From Betaproteobacteria bacterium (GTDB lineage Bacteria; Pseudomonadota; Gammaproteobacteria; Burkholderiales; Usitatibacteraceae): 64,000 nucleotides of DNA. The translations under genes were made by a program, and so were the position numbers. The stretch lies in assembly GCA_016708825.1 (NCBI GenBank), contig JADJEZ010000005.1, positions 62,001-126,000 of the forward strand. Reading direction: 5' to 3'. Of the stretch, positions 1 through 7,326 are shown in pieces (the stretch's first letter is position 1; each line of letters starts with the position of its first letter). The notes beneath the pieces were generated by a model. The model had not been told where the DNA came from, did no database searches, and was given only the letters and a program-made list of their open reading frames with translations.

Positions 1-227
1 TGCACCCGCCCGACGGGAAAACCGGAGAAGGTGAGGTCCATGCCCACGGTGACGCCAGCCCCGTCGTCGGCCATCAGCACGAGCTTCTGCGTGCTCTCGA
101 AGACGCCGCGCGCGTAGAGGACGTAGGCCACGAAGCCCACCACGATCGCCGCGAGGAGGACGAGCAGCACCGTCGCCTTGAATTCGGCGCGGCGGGTCCC
201 GGCGTCCGTGGTCGTCGTCGGTTCCAT
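1..227 (-). CDS. MCE/MlaD-family substrate-binding protein (3' truncated)
   Basis: The window edge cuts this gene after 75 codons. The start is the ATG read leftwards from 227. Residues 1-17 are a short cytoplasmic tail and residues 18-42 a single membrane helix. The start of an MCE domain follows, including GVTVGMDLTFSGFPVG, typical of the first strands of MlaD-like proteins. MlaD proteins are inner-membrane anchored, form hexameric rings and pass phospholipids between the inner membrane and the envelope, working with an MlaE permease and an MlaF ATPase. It lies 46 bases downstream of the permease gene on the same strand, which supports the call. The ATPase gene is not visible and is presumably outside the window. 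Confidence 0.8.
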   Translation of the reverse strand, partial: MEPTTTTDAGTRRAEFKATVLLVLLAAIVVGFVAYVLYARGVFESTQKLVLMADDGAGVTVGMDLTFSGFPVGRV

Positions 228-273
228 GGACGGGTCGGGAGAGTCGGATGGCGTCACGGGAAGCCTGCGCGCA

Positions 274-1068
274 TCAGACGTACTTCGCCGCGAGCGAGAC
301 GGCTTCCACCAGCGCGAGCCCCACGAAGAGCACCACCAGCCCGCGCGGCGCCGCCTTCGGCACGTCGCGAAGCTCGCGCGCCGATCCGAGGCTGGTGGCG
401 ACCGGGATCGCACCGACCGCAAGCGCGAAGAGCGAGACCTTGAGCGCGAACCCGGCGAGCAGCACCGGATCGAACACCTGCCCGATGGCGCGCGCGTAGG
501 CCCCATGCCCCCAGGGCGAGAATCCGTAGAGGCCGAGGTAGGCCACCGCGAGTGCGACCACGCAGCCGATCGCCGTGAGCGAGAGCACCGCGAGGCCGTT
601 GCCGATGCCCCGCGGCAGCAGGTCCGCGAGCAGCGCCTCGGCCTCCCTGCGGCGCGGCCCCTTCACGCCGGCGCCGGCACGCATCAGCGCGACCTCGGTC
701 CCCAGCGCCGCCCCCGAGCGCAGCGCGACGAAGAGCGCGATGAAGAGCGGGATGAGTTCCAGCACGAGCGAGCGCACGAAGATGTCGAGCGCGAACGCCG
801 ACAGGCCGTAGTCGTGCGCGGTCGCCGAGACGATCCGGATGACCACCCAGCTGAGCAGCGCGCACACGAGGACCACGCCCGGAAGCACGTCCCAGGCGGC
901 GGCGCAGAGCTGGCGCGCGGCCGACCGGCGGACCGCCGGCGTGTAGGTCGAGGGGGAGAGGGCCGCCGCCAGCGCCTCGCCGCCGAAGCGGATCCCGCGC
1001 CAGGCGCCGGTCACGCCCGCGAGCGCCATCGCGCCCGGGGAACTGCGCTGTCGCGTCGTGGCTTGCAT
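274..1068 (-). CDS. MlaE-family ABC transporter permease
   Basis: This 264-residue multi-spanning membrane protein has the length and pattern of the MlaE permease family: an amphipathic start, a first helix near residues 60-80, then a conserved cytoplasmic segment containing FVALRSGAALGTEVALMRA, the family signature region, and three C-terminal hydrophobic segments. MlaE permeases form the membrane core of phospholipid transporters that keep the outer membrane asymmetric. The MCE gene follows at once, so the two are probably co-transcribed. Upstream, panD ends 82 bases away behind a hairpin, so this is probably a separate unit. Specificity for phospholipid rather than another lipid is inferred from the family. 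Confidence 0.82.
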   Translation of the reverse strand: MQATTRQRSSPGAMALAGVTGAWRGIRFGGEALAAALSPSTYTPAVRRSAARQLCAAAWDVLPGVVLVCALLSWVVIRIVSATAHDYGLSAFALDIFVRSLVLELIPLFIALFVALRSGAALGTEVALMRAGAGVKGPRRREAEALLADLLPRGIGNGLAVLSLTAIGCVVALAVAYLGLYGFSPWGHGAYARAIGQVFDPVLLAGFALKVSLFALAVGAIPVATSLGSARELRDVPKAAPRGLVVLFVGLALVEAVSLAAKYV

Positions 1069-1101
1069 GGGCGAATGATACCGCGCGGGACCCGAAGCGA
1101 A

Positions 1102-1123
1102 ACGGGCGCCCGAAGGCGCCCGT
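1102..1123 (-). terminator. Stem-loop after panD
   Basis: A perfect 9-base-pair stem (ACGGGCGCC with GGCGCCCGT) closes a 4-base loop that reads TTCG on the minus strand. It lies 28 bases after the panD stop. The run after it is only modestly T-rich, so it is either a weak intrinsic terminator or an mRNA 3'-end stabiliser. Confidence 0.5.
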
Positions 1124-1150
1124 GGCGGGTCAAAGACGCTGCGTGCCTGC

Positions 1151-1534
1151 TCAGGCGGCCATCTGCACGGGAATCGAGCCGCGCTTGTCCCGGATGGCGT
1201 TGTTCGCGTCGACGTAGACCAGGTCCGGCTTGTACTTCGCCGCCTCGGCTTCCGTGTACGCCGCGTAGGAGGCGATGATCAGCAGGTCGCCGCGGCGCGC
1301 CTTGTGGGCGGCGGCGCCGTTCACGGAAACGATTCCCGAGCCGCGTTCGGCCGCGATGGCGTAGGTCGTGAAGCGCTCGCCGTTGTTCACGTTGTAGATG
1401 TCGATCTGCTGGTACTCGCGGATGTCCGCCGCCTCCAGGAGGGCCTGGTCGATGGCGCACGACCCTTCGTAGTGCAGGTCCGAGCCCGTGCAGGTGACGC
1501 GGTGGAGCTTCGATTTGAGCATGGTGCGTTGCAT
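1151..1534 (-). CDS. panD: Aspartate 1-decarboxylase
   Basis: It makes beta-alanine from L-aspartate, one of the two halves of pantothenate. The enzyme is made as a proenzyme that cuts itself at a Gly-Ser bond to form a pyruvoyl cofactor. That bond is visible as G24-S25 in LHYEGSCAID. The N-terminus (MQRTMLKSKLHRV) and the internal block YAIAAERGSGIVSVNGAAAH match the family, and 127 residues is the usual length. A GAGGAA ribosome site lies just before the ATG. The gene follows panC on the same strand with a 93-base gap, so the whole vitamin B5 branch (panB, panC, panD) is grouped here. Confidence 0.96.
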   Translation of the reverse strand: MQRTMLKSKLHRVTCTGSDLHYEGSCAIDQALLEAADIREYQQIDIYNVNNGERFTTYAIAAERGSGIVSVNGAAAHKARRGDLLIIASYAAYTEAEAAKYKPDLVYVDANNAIRDKRGSIPVQMAA

Positions 1535-1627
1535 GTGTTCCTCGTTCGGCAGGTACGACTGTGGCCAGTCTACCGGGCCTTTTTAGAGCATTGCCTCGAA
1601 ACTTCCCGCGGGCCCCGGCTTGCCTCG

Positions 1628-2458
1628 TCAGGCGCGGATGTCGAGGTTGTCGATCAACCGGGTCTTGCCGATCCAGGCCGCCCCGAGGACCACCAGATCG
1701 CGGTCTCCGGGGCCCGGAGGGGCCAGGCCGGACTGATTGCGCAGTGCAACATAATCGACGCGCCACCCGGCCGACGTCAAGTCCTTGATTGCGAAAGCGC
1801 AAAGCGCACCGAAGTCGCGCCGCCCGCTTTCGACCAGGTCCTTGATCCGCCGGAGATTCCGGTTGAGCCGCACCGCTTCGGTGCGTTCTTCAGAGGAGAG
1901 GTAGCCGTTCCGGGACGACAGGGCGAGGCCGTCCGGTTCGCGCACCGTTTCCGCCCCGACGATCGCGACCGGGTAGTTCAACTGCCGCACCAGGGCCCGG
2001 ATCACGAACAACTGCTGGTAGTCCTTGCGCCCGAAAACGGCTGTGTGCGGTGCAACAATATTGAACAGTTTCGCGACCACCGTCGCGACACCCTCGAAAT
2101 GCCCCGGACGGAAGTCGCCGCACAGCTGCCGCGCCGATTCCGGCGGCACGATGCGTATCTCCTGGGGCTCCGGATAGAGCTCGGCTTCGTCCGGCGCGAA
2201 GACCACCTGGCAGCCCGCGCGATCGAGCGCGGCGCAATCGCCTTCGAGGGTTCGCGGGTAGCGGTCGAAATCCCCGCCCGGCTCGAACTGCAGGCGGTTC
2301 ACGAAGATCGAGGTGACGACGCAGCCCGCGTGCCTGCCCGCCTCGGCCACCAGCGAAAGGTGCCCGGCGTGCAGGTTTCCCATCGTCGGCACGAGCGCGA
2401 CCGAGGGCTCGCCCGCGAGGCGCGCGCGCAGCTCGGCGACGCGGTGAATCAGGTCCAC
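1628..2458 (-). CDS. panC: Pantothenate synthetase
   Basis: It joins pantoate and beta-alanine using ATP to make pantothenate. The nucleotidyl-transferase HIGH-type motif is at residues 24-33 (PTMGNLHAGH). Other family blocks are VNRLQFEPGGDF, GRKDYQQL and the KMSKS-like loop LSSRNGYLS. At 276 residues it is full length. The gene starts 13 bases after panB stops and is probably co-transcribed with panB, the kinase and folK upstream and panD downstream. One residue differs from the common pattern: VNRLQF where many homologues have VNPLQF. The remaining motifs are intact, so I expect an active enzyme. Confidence 0.96.
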   Translation of the reverse strand: MDLIHRVAELRARLAGEPSVALVPTMGNLHAGHLSLVAEAGRHAGCVVTSIFVNRLQFEPGGDFDRYPRTLEGDCAALDRAGCQVVFAPDEAELYPEPQEIRIVPPESARQLCGDFRPGHFEGVATVVAKLFNIVAPHTAVFGRKDYQQLFVIRALVRQLNYPVAIVGAETVREPDGLALSSRNGYLSSEERTEAVRLNRNLRRIKDLVESGRRDFGALCAFAIKDLTSAGWRVDYVALRNQSGLAPPGPGDRDLVVLGAAWIGKTRLIDNLDIRA

Positions 2459-2471
2459 GCGGCTCTCCCCG

Positions 2472-3263
2472 TCAGAAGCAGTGCTCGGGCCCGGGAAAGG
2501 CTTTCGCCTTGACCGCCTTCACGTAGGCCTCGATCGCGGCCTTCACCGAAGCCGCGCCCGCCATGAAGTTCTTCACGAAGCGGGCCTTGCGGCCCGGGTA
2601 GATGTCGAGCATGTCGTAGACCACCAGCACCTGGCCCGAGACGTCCACGCCGGCGCCGATGCCGATGGTCGGCACGGAGAGCGCCTCCGTCACCCGCTTC
2701 GCCACCGAGGCCGGCATCGCCTCCATCAGCACGATCGCGGCGCCGGCCGCCTCCAGCGCCTTCGCGTCCGCCACCAGCCGCCCCGCGGTGTCGTCGTCGC
2801 GGCCCTGCACGCGGTAGCCGCCGAGCGTGTGCACCGACTGCGGCGTGAGCCCGATGTGGGCGCAGACCGGGATGCCGCGCTCCACGAGGAAGCGCGTGGT
2901 TTCCACCATCGTCGCGCCGCCCTCGAGCTTCACCATCTGCGCCCCGGCGGCCATGAGGCGCGCGGCGTTGCGGAAGGCCTGCTCCTTCGACTCCTGGAAG
3001 CTGCCGAAGGGCATGTCGGCGAGCACCAGCGCATTGGCGCTCCCGCGGGCGACGGCGCGCACGTGGTACTCGGTCTCCTCCATCGTCACCGGCAGCGTCG
3101 AGTCGTGGCCCTGGATCACCATGCCCAGCGAATCGCCGATGAGCAGGATGTCGACGCCGGCCGCATCGGAGATGGCGGCGAAACTGGCGTCGTAGCAGGT
3201 GAGCATCACGAGCTTCTCGCCGCCGCGCGCGCGTTCCTGGAGCTTGGGAAGGGTGACTCGCAT
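2472..3263 (-). CDS. panB: 3-methyl-2-oxobutanoate hydroxymethyltransferase
   Basis: It transfers a one-carbon unit from 5,10-methylene-tetrahydrofolate to ketoisovalerate, giving ketopantoate, the first committed step to pantothenate. At 263 residues it has the family length. Recognised blocks are MLTCYDASFAAISDAAGVD, the metal-binding LLIGDSLGMV, ADMPFGSF, VKLEGG, HIGLTPQSVHTLGGYRVQG and VPTIGIGAGVDVSGQVLV. The start is the ATG at 3261-3263 because the protein begins with the expected VTLPKLQER. The reading frame stays open far upstream, but that part overlaps the kinase gene and does not look like protein. The gene lies 8 bases after the kinase gene. Confidence 0.96.
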   Translation of the reverse strand: MRVTLPKLQERARGGEKLVMLTCYDASFAAISDAAGVDILLIGDSLGMVIQGHDSTLPVTMEETEYHVRAVARGSANALVLADMPFGSFQESKEQAFRNAARLMAAGAQMVKLEGGATMVETTRFLVERGIPVCAHIGLTPQSVHTLGGYRVQGRDDDTAGRLVADAKALEAAGAAIVLMEAMPASVAKRVTEALSVPTIGIGAGVDVSGQVLVVYDMLDIYPGRKARFVKNFMAGAASVKAAIEAYVKAVKAKAFPGPEHCF

Positions 3264-3271
3264 GGGAACTC

Positions 3272-3901
3272 CTAGGCCTTGTTGAAGAACTCGCGCCCGC
3301 CCCGGATCGACTGCACCCGCTCGATCAGGAGATCCAGGTGCTCGGGCACGTCCACGAAGTTGAGCCGCTCGCTGTTCACGATCAGGAGCGCGCTGTCCTC
3401 GTAATTGTAGAAGTAGCGCGTGTAGGTGTCCGACAGCGCGCGCAGGTAGTCGTCGGATATCCCCGCCTCCATGGGATTGCCGCGGCGCTTGAGGCGGTCG
3501 AGCAGCGTCTCCACCTTCGCCTGCAGGTAGATCACGAGGTCCGGGCTCGGCGCCTGCGGGCGCACGTGCTCGAAGATGCGCGTGTAGAGGCCGAACTCGT
3601 TGTCGTCCAGCGTGAGCCGGGCGAAGAGCGGGTCCTTCTGGAGCGCGAAGTCGGCGACCGTGGGCCTGCCGAAGAGGTCGGGCTGGCGCAGGCCCTCGAG
3701 CTGCTGCAGGCGCTGGAAGAGGAAGAAGAGCTGCGTCGAGAGCGCGTGGCGCTTCATGTCGCGGTAGAAGAGCGGCAGGAAGGGGTTCGCCTCCGGCTCC
3801 TCGAGCACCACGCCCGCGCCCAGCCGCCGGGCCAGGAGCTTCGCGAGGCTCGTCTTGCCGCAGCCGATGGGGCCCTCGACCACGATGAAGCGGTGTTTCA
3901 T
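3272..3901 (-). CDS. Deoxynucleoside kinase family protein
   Basis: This 209-residue P-loop kinase begins MKHRFIVVEGPIGCGKTSLA, with Walker A GPIGCGKT at residues 10-17. It has the dNK signature of an acidic/EP pair (VLEEPEANPFL), the segment LFFLFQRLQQLEG, and a late ERLNFVDVPEHLD. Such enzymes phosphorylate deoxyadenosine, deoxyguanosine or related nucleosides; the substrate cannot be told here. In betaproteobacteria it commonly sits between folK and panB, as it does here. Its ATG overlaps the folK stop by four bases (ATGA), which implies translational coupling. Confidence 0.88.
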   Translation of the reverse strand: MKHRFIVVEGPIGCGKTSLAKLLARRLGAGVVLEEPEANPFLPLFYRDMKRHALSTQLFFLFQRLQQLEGLRQPDLFGRPTVADFALQKDPLFARLTLDDNEFGLYTRIFEHVRPQAPSPDLVIYLQAKVETLLDRLKRRGNPMEAGISDDYLRALSDTYTRYFYNYEDSALLIVNSERLNFVDVPEHLDLLIERVQSIRGGREFFNKA

Positions 3902-4389
3902 GGCGTGTCCCGGAGCCTCTCGATCGCCTGGCCGCGAACCGCGTCGCGAAACGACGCGGCCGCGCCACGCCCGGGGATGATCGCATCGGGCCAGACGTCG
4001 AGCAACGGCGCGAGGACGAAGGCCCGCTCGTGCGCGCGCGGGTGCGGAATCGTGAGGCCGGGCTCGTGCAGGCTCGTGTCGCCGTAGAGCACGATGTCGA
4101 GATCGAGCGTGCGCGGGCCGTTGGGAATGTCGCGCACGCGCCCGTGCAGGCGCTCGATCGCGAGGAGTTCGTCGAGGAGCCTGCGCGGGCCGAGGGCGGT
4201 CTCCACCAGCAGGCAGGCGTTCACGAACGCGGGCTGGTCGACGAAACCCACCGGAGCCGTGCGGTAGAGCGCCGAGCGGGCCACGGGCCGCGTGGACGGC
4301 AGCGCCCCCACCTCGTCGAAGGCGGCGCGCACGCGCGCCTCCGGGTCGTCCAGGTTCGCGCCGAGCGCGATCACCGCCCGCGTGCTCAT
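3898..4389 (-). CDS. folK: 6-hydroxymethyl-7,8-dihydropterin pyrophosphokinase
   Basis: It transfers pyrophosphate from ATP to hydroxymethyl-dihydropterin in folate synthesis. At 163 residues it has the usual length. Motifs seen in order are ALGANLDDPEARV, SALYRTAPVGFVDQPAFVNA, LHGRVRDIPNGPRTLDLDI with the metal-binding DLD, and PHPRAHERAFVLAPL. The start ATG at 4387-4389 overlaps the pcnB stop by four bases, and its own stop overlaps the kinase start by four. The whole string is therefore read as one coupled operon. The frame is open much further upstream, but that sequence is the antisense reading of pcnB. Confidence 0.95.
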   Translation of the reverse strand: MSTRAVIALGANLDDPEARVRAAFDEVGALPSTRPVARSALYRTAPVGFVDQPAFVNACLLVETALGPRRLLDELLAIERLHGRVRDIPNGPRTLDLDIVLYGDTSLHEPGLTIPHPRAHERAFVLAPLLDVWPDAIIPGRGAAASFRDAVRGQAIERLRDTP

Positions 4390-5780
4390 TCTTCGTCGGC
4401 CCCGGGGGCGATTTCCTCCGGGGAGGCGCCCTCTTCCGCACGGCGCCTGCCGCCGCGCCGGCGGCGCTTCTTCTTCTTCGGCCCGTCGTCCGCGTGCAGC
4501 ATGCGCTCGCGCTCCTCGCCCGGCGCGAACTGGAATCGCTCCCACCACTCGGCGGTCTCCAGCGGGGCATTGCCGGCCTTCGCGCGCAGCTCGAAGAAAT
4601 CGTAGGCCGCGCGGAACCGCGGGTGCTCGAGGAGACGGAAGGGCCGTGTGCCGCCGCGCTGCAGGAAGCGCGGCTGAAGCAGCCACAGCTCCTTCATCGT
4701 CGCGTCGAAGCGGCGCGGGACGGCGAGCGACTCGCGCTGGGCATCGAGCGCGTCGTGCATCGCCGAGTGCAGCGAGGGCGTCGAGGGCTGGCCCTTGTCC
4801 TCGAGCTCGTGCCAGCGCCGCTCCACGCGGCCCCAGAGGAGGGCTGCCAGGAGGAACGCGGGCGAAACGGGCTTTCCTTCGCGCAGCCGGTCGTCGGTCG
4901 CCTTGAGCGCGGACATCGCGAAGGGGCCCGTGGCCGGGTCCTCCAGCGCGTCGTCGAGCAGCGGCAGCAGCCCGTGGTGCAGCTCCAGCTCGCGCAGCCG
5001 CTGCACGCAGGCCACGGCGTTGCCGGAGAGCAGCATCTTCAGGATCTCCTCGAAGAGGCGCGCCTGCGGCACGTTCTCCAGCAGGTGCTTCAACTCCCGG
5101 ATCGGCGCGGCCGTTCCCGGCTCTATGGCGAGGCCCAGCTTCGCCGACAGGCGCGCCGCGCGCAGCATCCGCACCGGGTCCTCGCGGTAGCGCGTGGCCG
5201 CGTCGCCGATCATCACGAGCTTGCGGGCGACGAGATCCTTCACGCCGTGCCGGTAATCCCAGACCTCCTCCTTCACCGGGTCGTAGAAGAGCGCGTTCAC
5301 GGTGAAGTCGCGGCGGACCGCGTCCTCGGCCTGGGTGCCGAAGACGTTGTCGGAGAGCACGCGCCCGTGCGCGTCCTGCCGGTCGCGTTCGTCTTCGCTC
5401 TCGGGCGCCTTCACGGTGAAGTGCGCGCGGTACGTGGAGACCTCCACCGTTTCGGCGCCCCACATCACGTGCACGATCTGGAAGCGCCGGCCGATGATGC
5501 GCGAGCGCCGGAAGAGCGAGCGCACCTCGTCCGGGTGGGCGCTGGTGGCCACGTCGAAGTCCTCGGGCTGCATGCCCAGGATCAGGTCGCGCACGGCGCC
5601 GCCCACCACGAAGGCGGTGTGTCCGGCCCGCTGCAGCTCCTCGCAGGTCTTCCTCGCGCCGCGGCTGATGTGGTCCTTGCGGATGTGGTGCTTGTCGGGG
5701 CCGTAGACCACGGGCTTCGACTCGTGGGCCACCTGCTTCGCGCCGCGGCCGAACACACGGGAGATGAACTTCTTGATCAT
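4386..5780 (-). CDS. pcnB: Poly(A) polymerase I
   Basis: It adds poly(A) tails to RNA 3' ends, marking them for decay. The class II nucleotidyl-transferase head is clear: FVVGGAVRDLILGMQPEDFDVATSA carries the GG and DxD catalytic features, followed by RRDFTVNALFYDP and the RNA-binding YREDPVRMLRAARLSAKLG. At 464 residues it is typical. The C-terminal tail is strongly basic (KKKKRRRRGGRRR) then acidic, typical of PcnB and unlike the CCA-adding enzyme. The start at 5780 gives MIKKFISRVFGRG; an N-terminal basic patch is usual. Four-base overlaps join it to the HAD gene upstream and folK downstream. Confidence 0.94.
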   Translation of the reverse strand: MIKKFISRVFGRGAKQVAHESKPVVYGPDKHHIRKDHISRGARKTCEELQRAGHTAFVVGGAVRDLILGMQPEDFDVATSAHPDEVRSLFRRSRIIGRRFQIVHVMWGAETVEVSTYRAHFTVKAPESEDERDRQDAHGRVLSDNVFGTQAEDAVRRDFTVNALFYDPVKEEVWDYRHGVKDLVARKLVMIGDAATRYREDPVRMLRAARLSAKLGLAIEPGTAAPIRELKHLLENVPQARLFEEILKMLLSGNAVACVQRLRELELHHGLLPLLDDALEDPATGPFAMSALKATDDRLREGKPVSPAFLLAALLWGRVERRWHELEDKGQPSTPSLHSAMHDALDAQRESLAVPRRFDATMKELWLLQPRFLQRGGTRPFRLLEHPRFRAAYDFFELRAKAGNAPLETAEWWERFQFAPGEERERMLHADDGPKKKKRRRRGGRRRAEEGASPEEIAPGADEE

Positions 5781-6439
5781 GCGCGCAACCTCAATATGGG
5801 CCAGCCGCGTTCCCCGGCATGGCGCTCGAGCGTGGAATCGGGATCGACCGCCACCGGCTTCGACACCAGCTCGAGCAGCGGCAGGTCGTTGTGCGAATCG
5901 CTGTAGAACCAGGTCTCCGCGAAATCGCCGAAGCGCAGCCCCAGCGTCGCGAGCCATTCGTGCAGCCGCGCGATCTTGCCTTCTCGAAACGAGGGCGTGC
6001 CCACCGCGCGCCCCGTGAGGCGGCCGTCGGGCATCTCCTCGACCTCGCAGGCGATCAGGTGCTCTATTCCCAGCTCGCGCGCGATCGGGTCGGTGATGAA
6101 GCGGTTGGTGGCGGTGACGATCGCCCTGAGCGCACCGTCGTGGGAGGCGAGAAGCGGCCGCGTGCCCGCGTGGACGATGGGCCGGATCTTCGCCTCCATG
6201 AAGTCGCGGTGCCATGCGTCGATCTCCGCGCGCGGCCGTCCCGCCACGGGGGCGAGCTGGAAGCCCAGGTACTCGTGGATGTCGAGCGTGCCCTGCTTGT
6301 AGTGGTGGAAGAACCAGTCGTTCTTCTTCTCGTATTCCGCGCGCTCGAGGATGCCGCGCTCGATCAGGTATTGCGCCCAGCAGTAGTCGCTGTCGCCGTC
6401 GAGGAGCGTGTTGTCGAGATCGAAGAGGGCGAGCTTCAC
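5777..6439 (-). CDS. HAD-superfamily phosphatase, HAD-IB type
   Basis: A 220-residue hydrolase of the SerB-like HAD-IB subfamily. Motif I is at the very start (LALFDLDNTLLDGDSD, nucleophile and acid Asp). Motif II is the Thr in AIVTATNRF, motif III the Lys region KIARLHEW, and motif IV the YSDSHNDLPLL acidic pair. Such enzymes remove phosphate from small molecules (phosphoserine, histidinol phosphate or others); the substrate is not known. The start is a GTG at 6437-6439 that overlaps the hda stop as GTGA, and the stop overlaps pcnB as ATGA. In many betaproteobacteria this gene is found between hda and pcnB. Confidence 0.88.
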   Translation of the reverse strand: MKLALFDLDNTLLDGDSDYCWAQYLIERGILERAEYEKKNDWFFHHYKQGTLDIHEYLGFQLAPVAGRPRAEIDAWHRDFMEAKIRPIVHAGTRPLLASHDGALRAIVTATNRFITDPIARELGIEHLIACEVEEMPDGRLTGRAVGTPSFREGKIARLHEWLATLGLRFGDFAETWFYSDSHNDLPLLELVSKPVAVDPDSTLERHAGERGWPILRLRA

Positions 6440-7149
6440 GTGAGTTCGGGCTGCAGCGCCGCCTTCAGGAGCGGCACGGTGATGGGCCGGCCGGTCTCGA
6501 GCGAGTGCCGGTCGAGCGCGTCGAGCGCGCGCATGAGCGAGGGCATGTCGCGGCGGGCGTGGTTCAGGAGGTAGGCCGCGACCTCCTCGGAAAGCGCGAA
6601 ACCGCGCGCCCGCGCATGGGCGGCGAGCGCTTCGCGCTTCTCCTCGTCGGTGAGCGCCAGGAGCCGGTAGGCGAGGCCGGTGGCGAGCCGCGTGGCGAGA
6701 TCGCGGCGCAGCGCCACGTCCCGCGGCGCGGCGTGGGCCGAAACCAGGATCGCGTCGAAGGCGCGCTCGTTGAAGGCGTTGAAGAGCGCCACCTGCCGCG
6801 CCTCTCCCAGGCGTTCGGCGTCGTCGAGGACCAGCATCCCGCCGGCTTCGGTGCCGCGGTAGTCCTCGCCGCGGACGAACAAGGCATCGGCTCGCGCCGC
6901 GGCGAAGGCGCGCAGCAGGTGCGACTTCCCGGCGCCCGTCTCGCCCCACAGGTAGAGCACCCGCGTGCTCGCGGTACTCGCGGAATGGGGGGCGCTCTCC
7001 ATGTCCGGCGAAACAGGGGAGCGTCCCCCATTCCGGTGGCCGTCGAGGGCGGCGCGCACGGCGGCAAGCGGCTCGGCGTTGCGGCCGGTCACGAAGTTCT
7101 CGAAGGTGGGCGCGGGGGCCTGGGTGAAGTCGAGGAGCAGCTGCCTCAT
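6436..7149 (-). CDS. hda: DnaA regulatory inactivator Hda
   Basis: A DnaA-like AAA+ protein that, with the sliding clamp, drives DnaA-ATP hydrolysis to stop re-initiation. The clamp-binding N-terminus MRQLLLDF is at residues 1-8 and Walker A GETGAGKS is at 69-76. A DDAERL Walker B and the sensor/arginine region DLATRLATGLAYRL follow. At 237 residues it is about 15-20 longer than most homologues because of a low-complexity stretch at roughly residues 38-62. That stretch is encoded by an inverted repeat (6981-7035, described separately). The gene opens the minus-strand operon and is followed with four-base overlap by the phosphatase. Confidence 0.93.
   Translation of the reverse strand: MRQLLLDFTQAPAPTFENFVTGRNAEPLAAVRAALDGHRNGGRSPVSPDMESAPHSASTASTRVLYLWGETGAGKSHLLRAFAAARADALFVRGEDYRGTEAGGMLVLDDAERLGEARQVALFNAFNERAFDAILVSAHAAPRDVALRRDLATRLATGLAYRLLALTDEEKREALAAHARARGFALSEEVAAYLLNHARRDMPSLMRALDALDRHSLETGRPITVPLLKAALQPELT
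6981..7035. repeat. REP-like inverted repeat inside hda
   Basis: The left arm (6981-7000) and right arm (7016-7035) are near-perfect reverse complements, with about 18 of 20 positions paired, around a 15-base centre. Arms of the form GGAATGGGGG..CGCTC and GAGCG..CCCCCATTCC resemble dispersed extragenic palindromes of proteobacteria. Here the element is within a coding sequence and adds residues without breaking the frame. I see no second copy in this window. Confidence 0.6.
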
Positions 7150-7326
7150 GGGGACTCCCTGGACCGGCGCCGCGGCGCAGGGTTGCGCCGCCCGGCTTGG
7201 CCCGGGCGCGCCCCGCCGGCGGGCAGGCGGAACGCGTTGATTGCGAAGCGGATTCTATCACGCGCCCGACGCGGCTCGCGAACGAATCCCCTATGGCAGA
7301 ATCCAATCCCGTAGAGGAGATCGTTC

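Noticed and set aside
178..1278. A 366-codon plus-strand frame at the left end
   Set aside because: It lies opposite the MCE, MlaE and panD genes and is Arg/Glu-rich without any fold.
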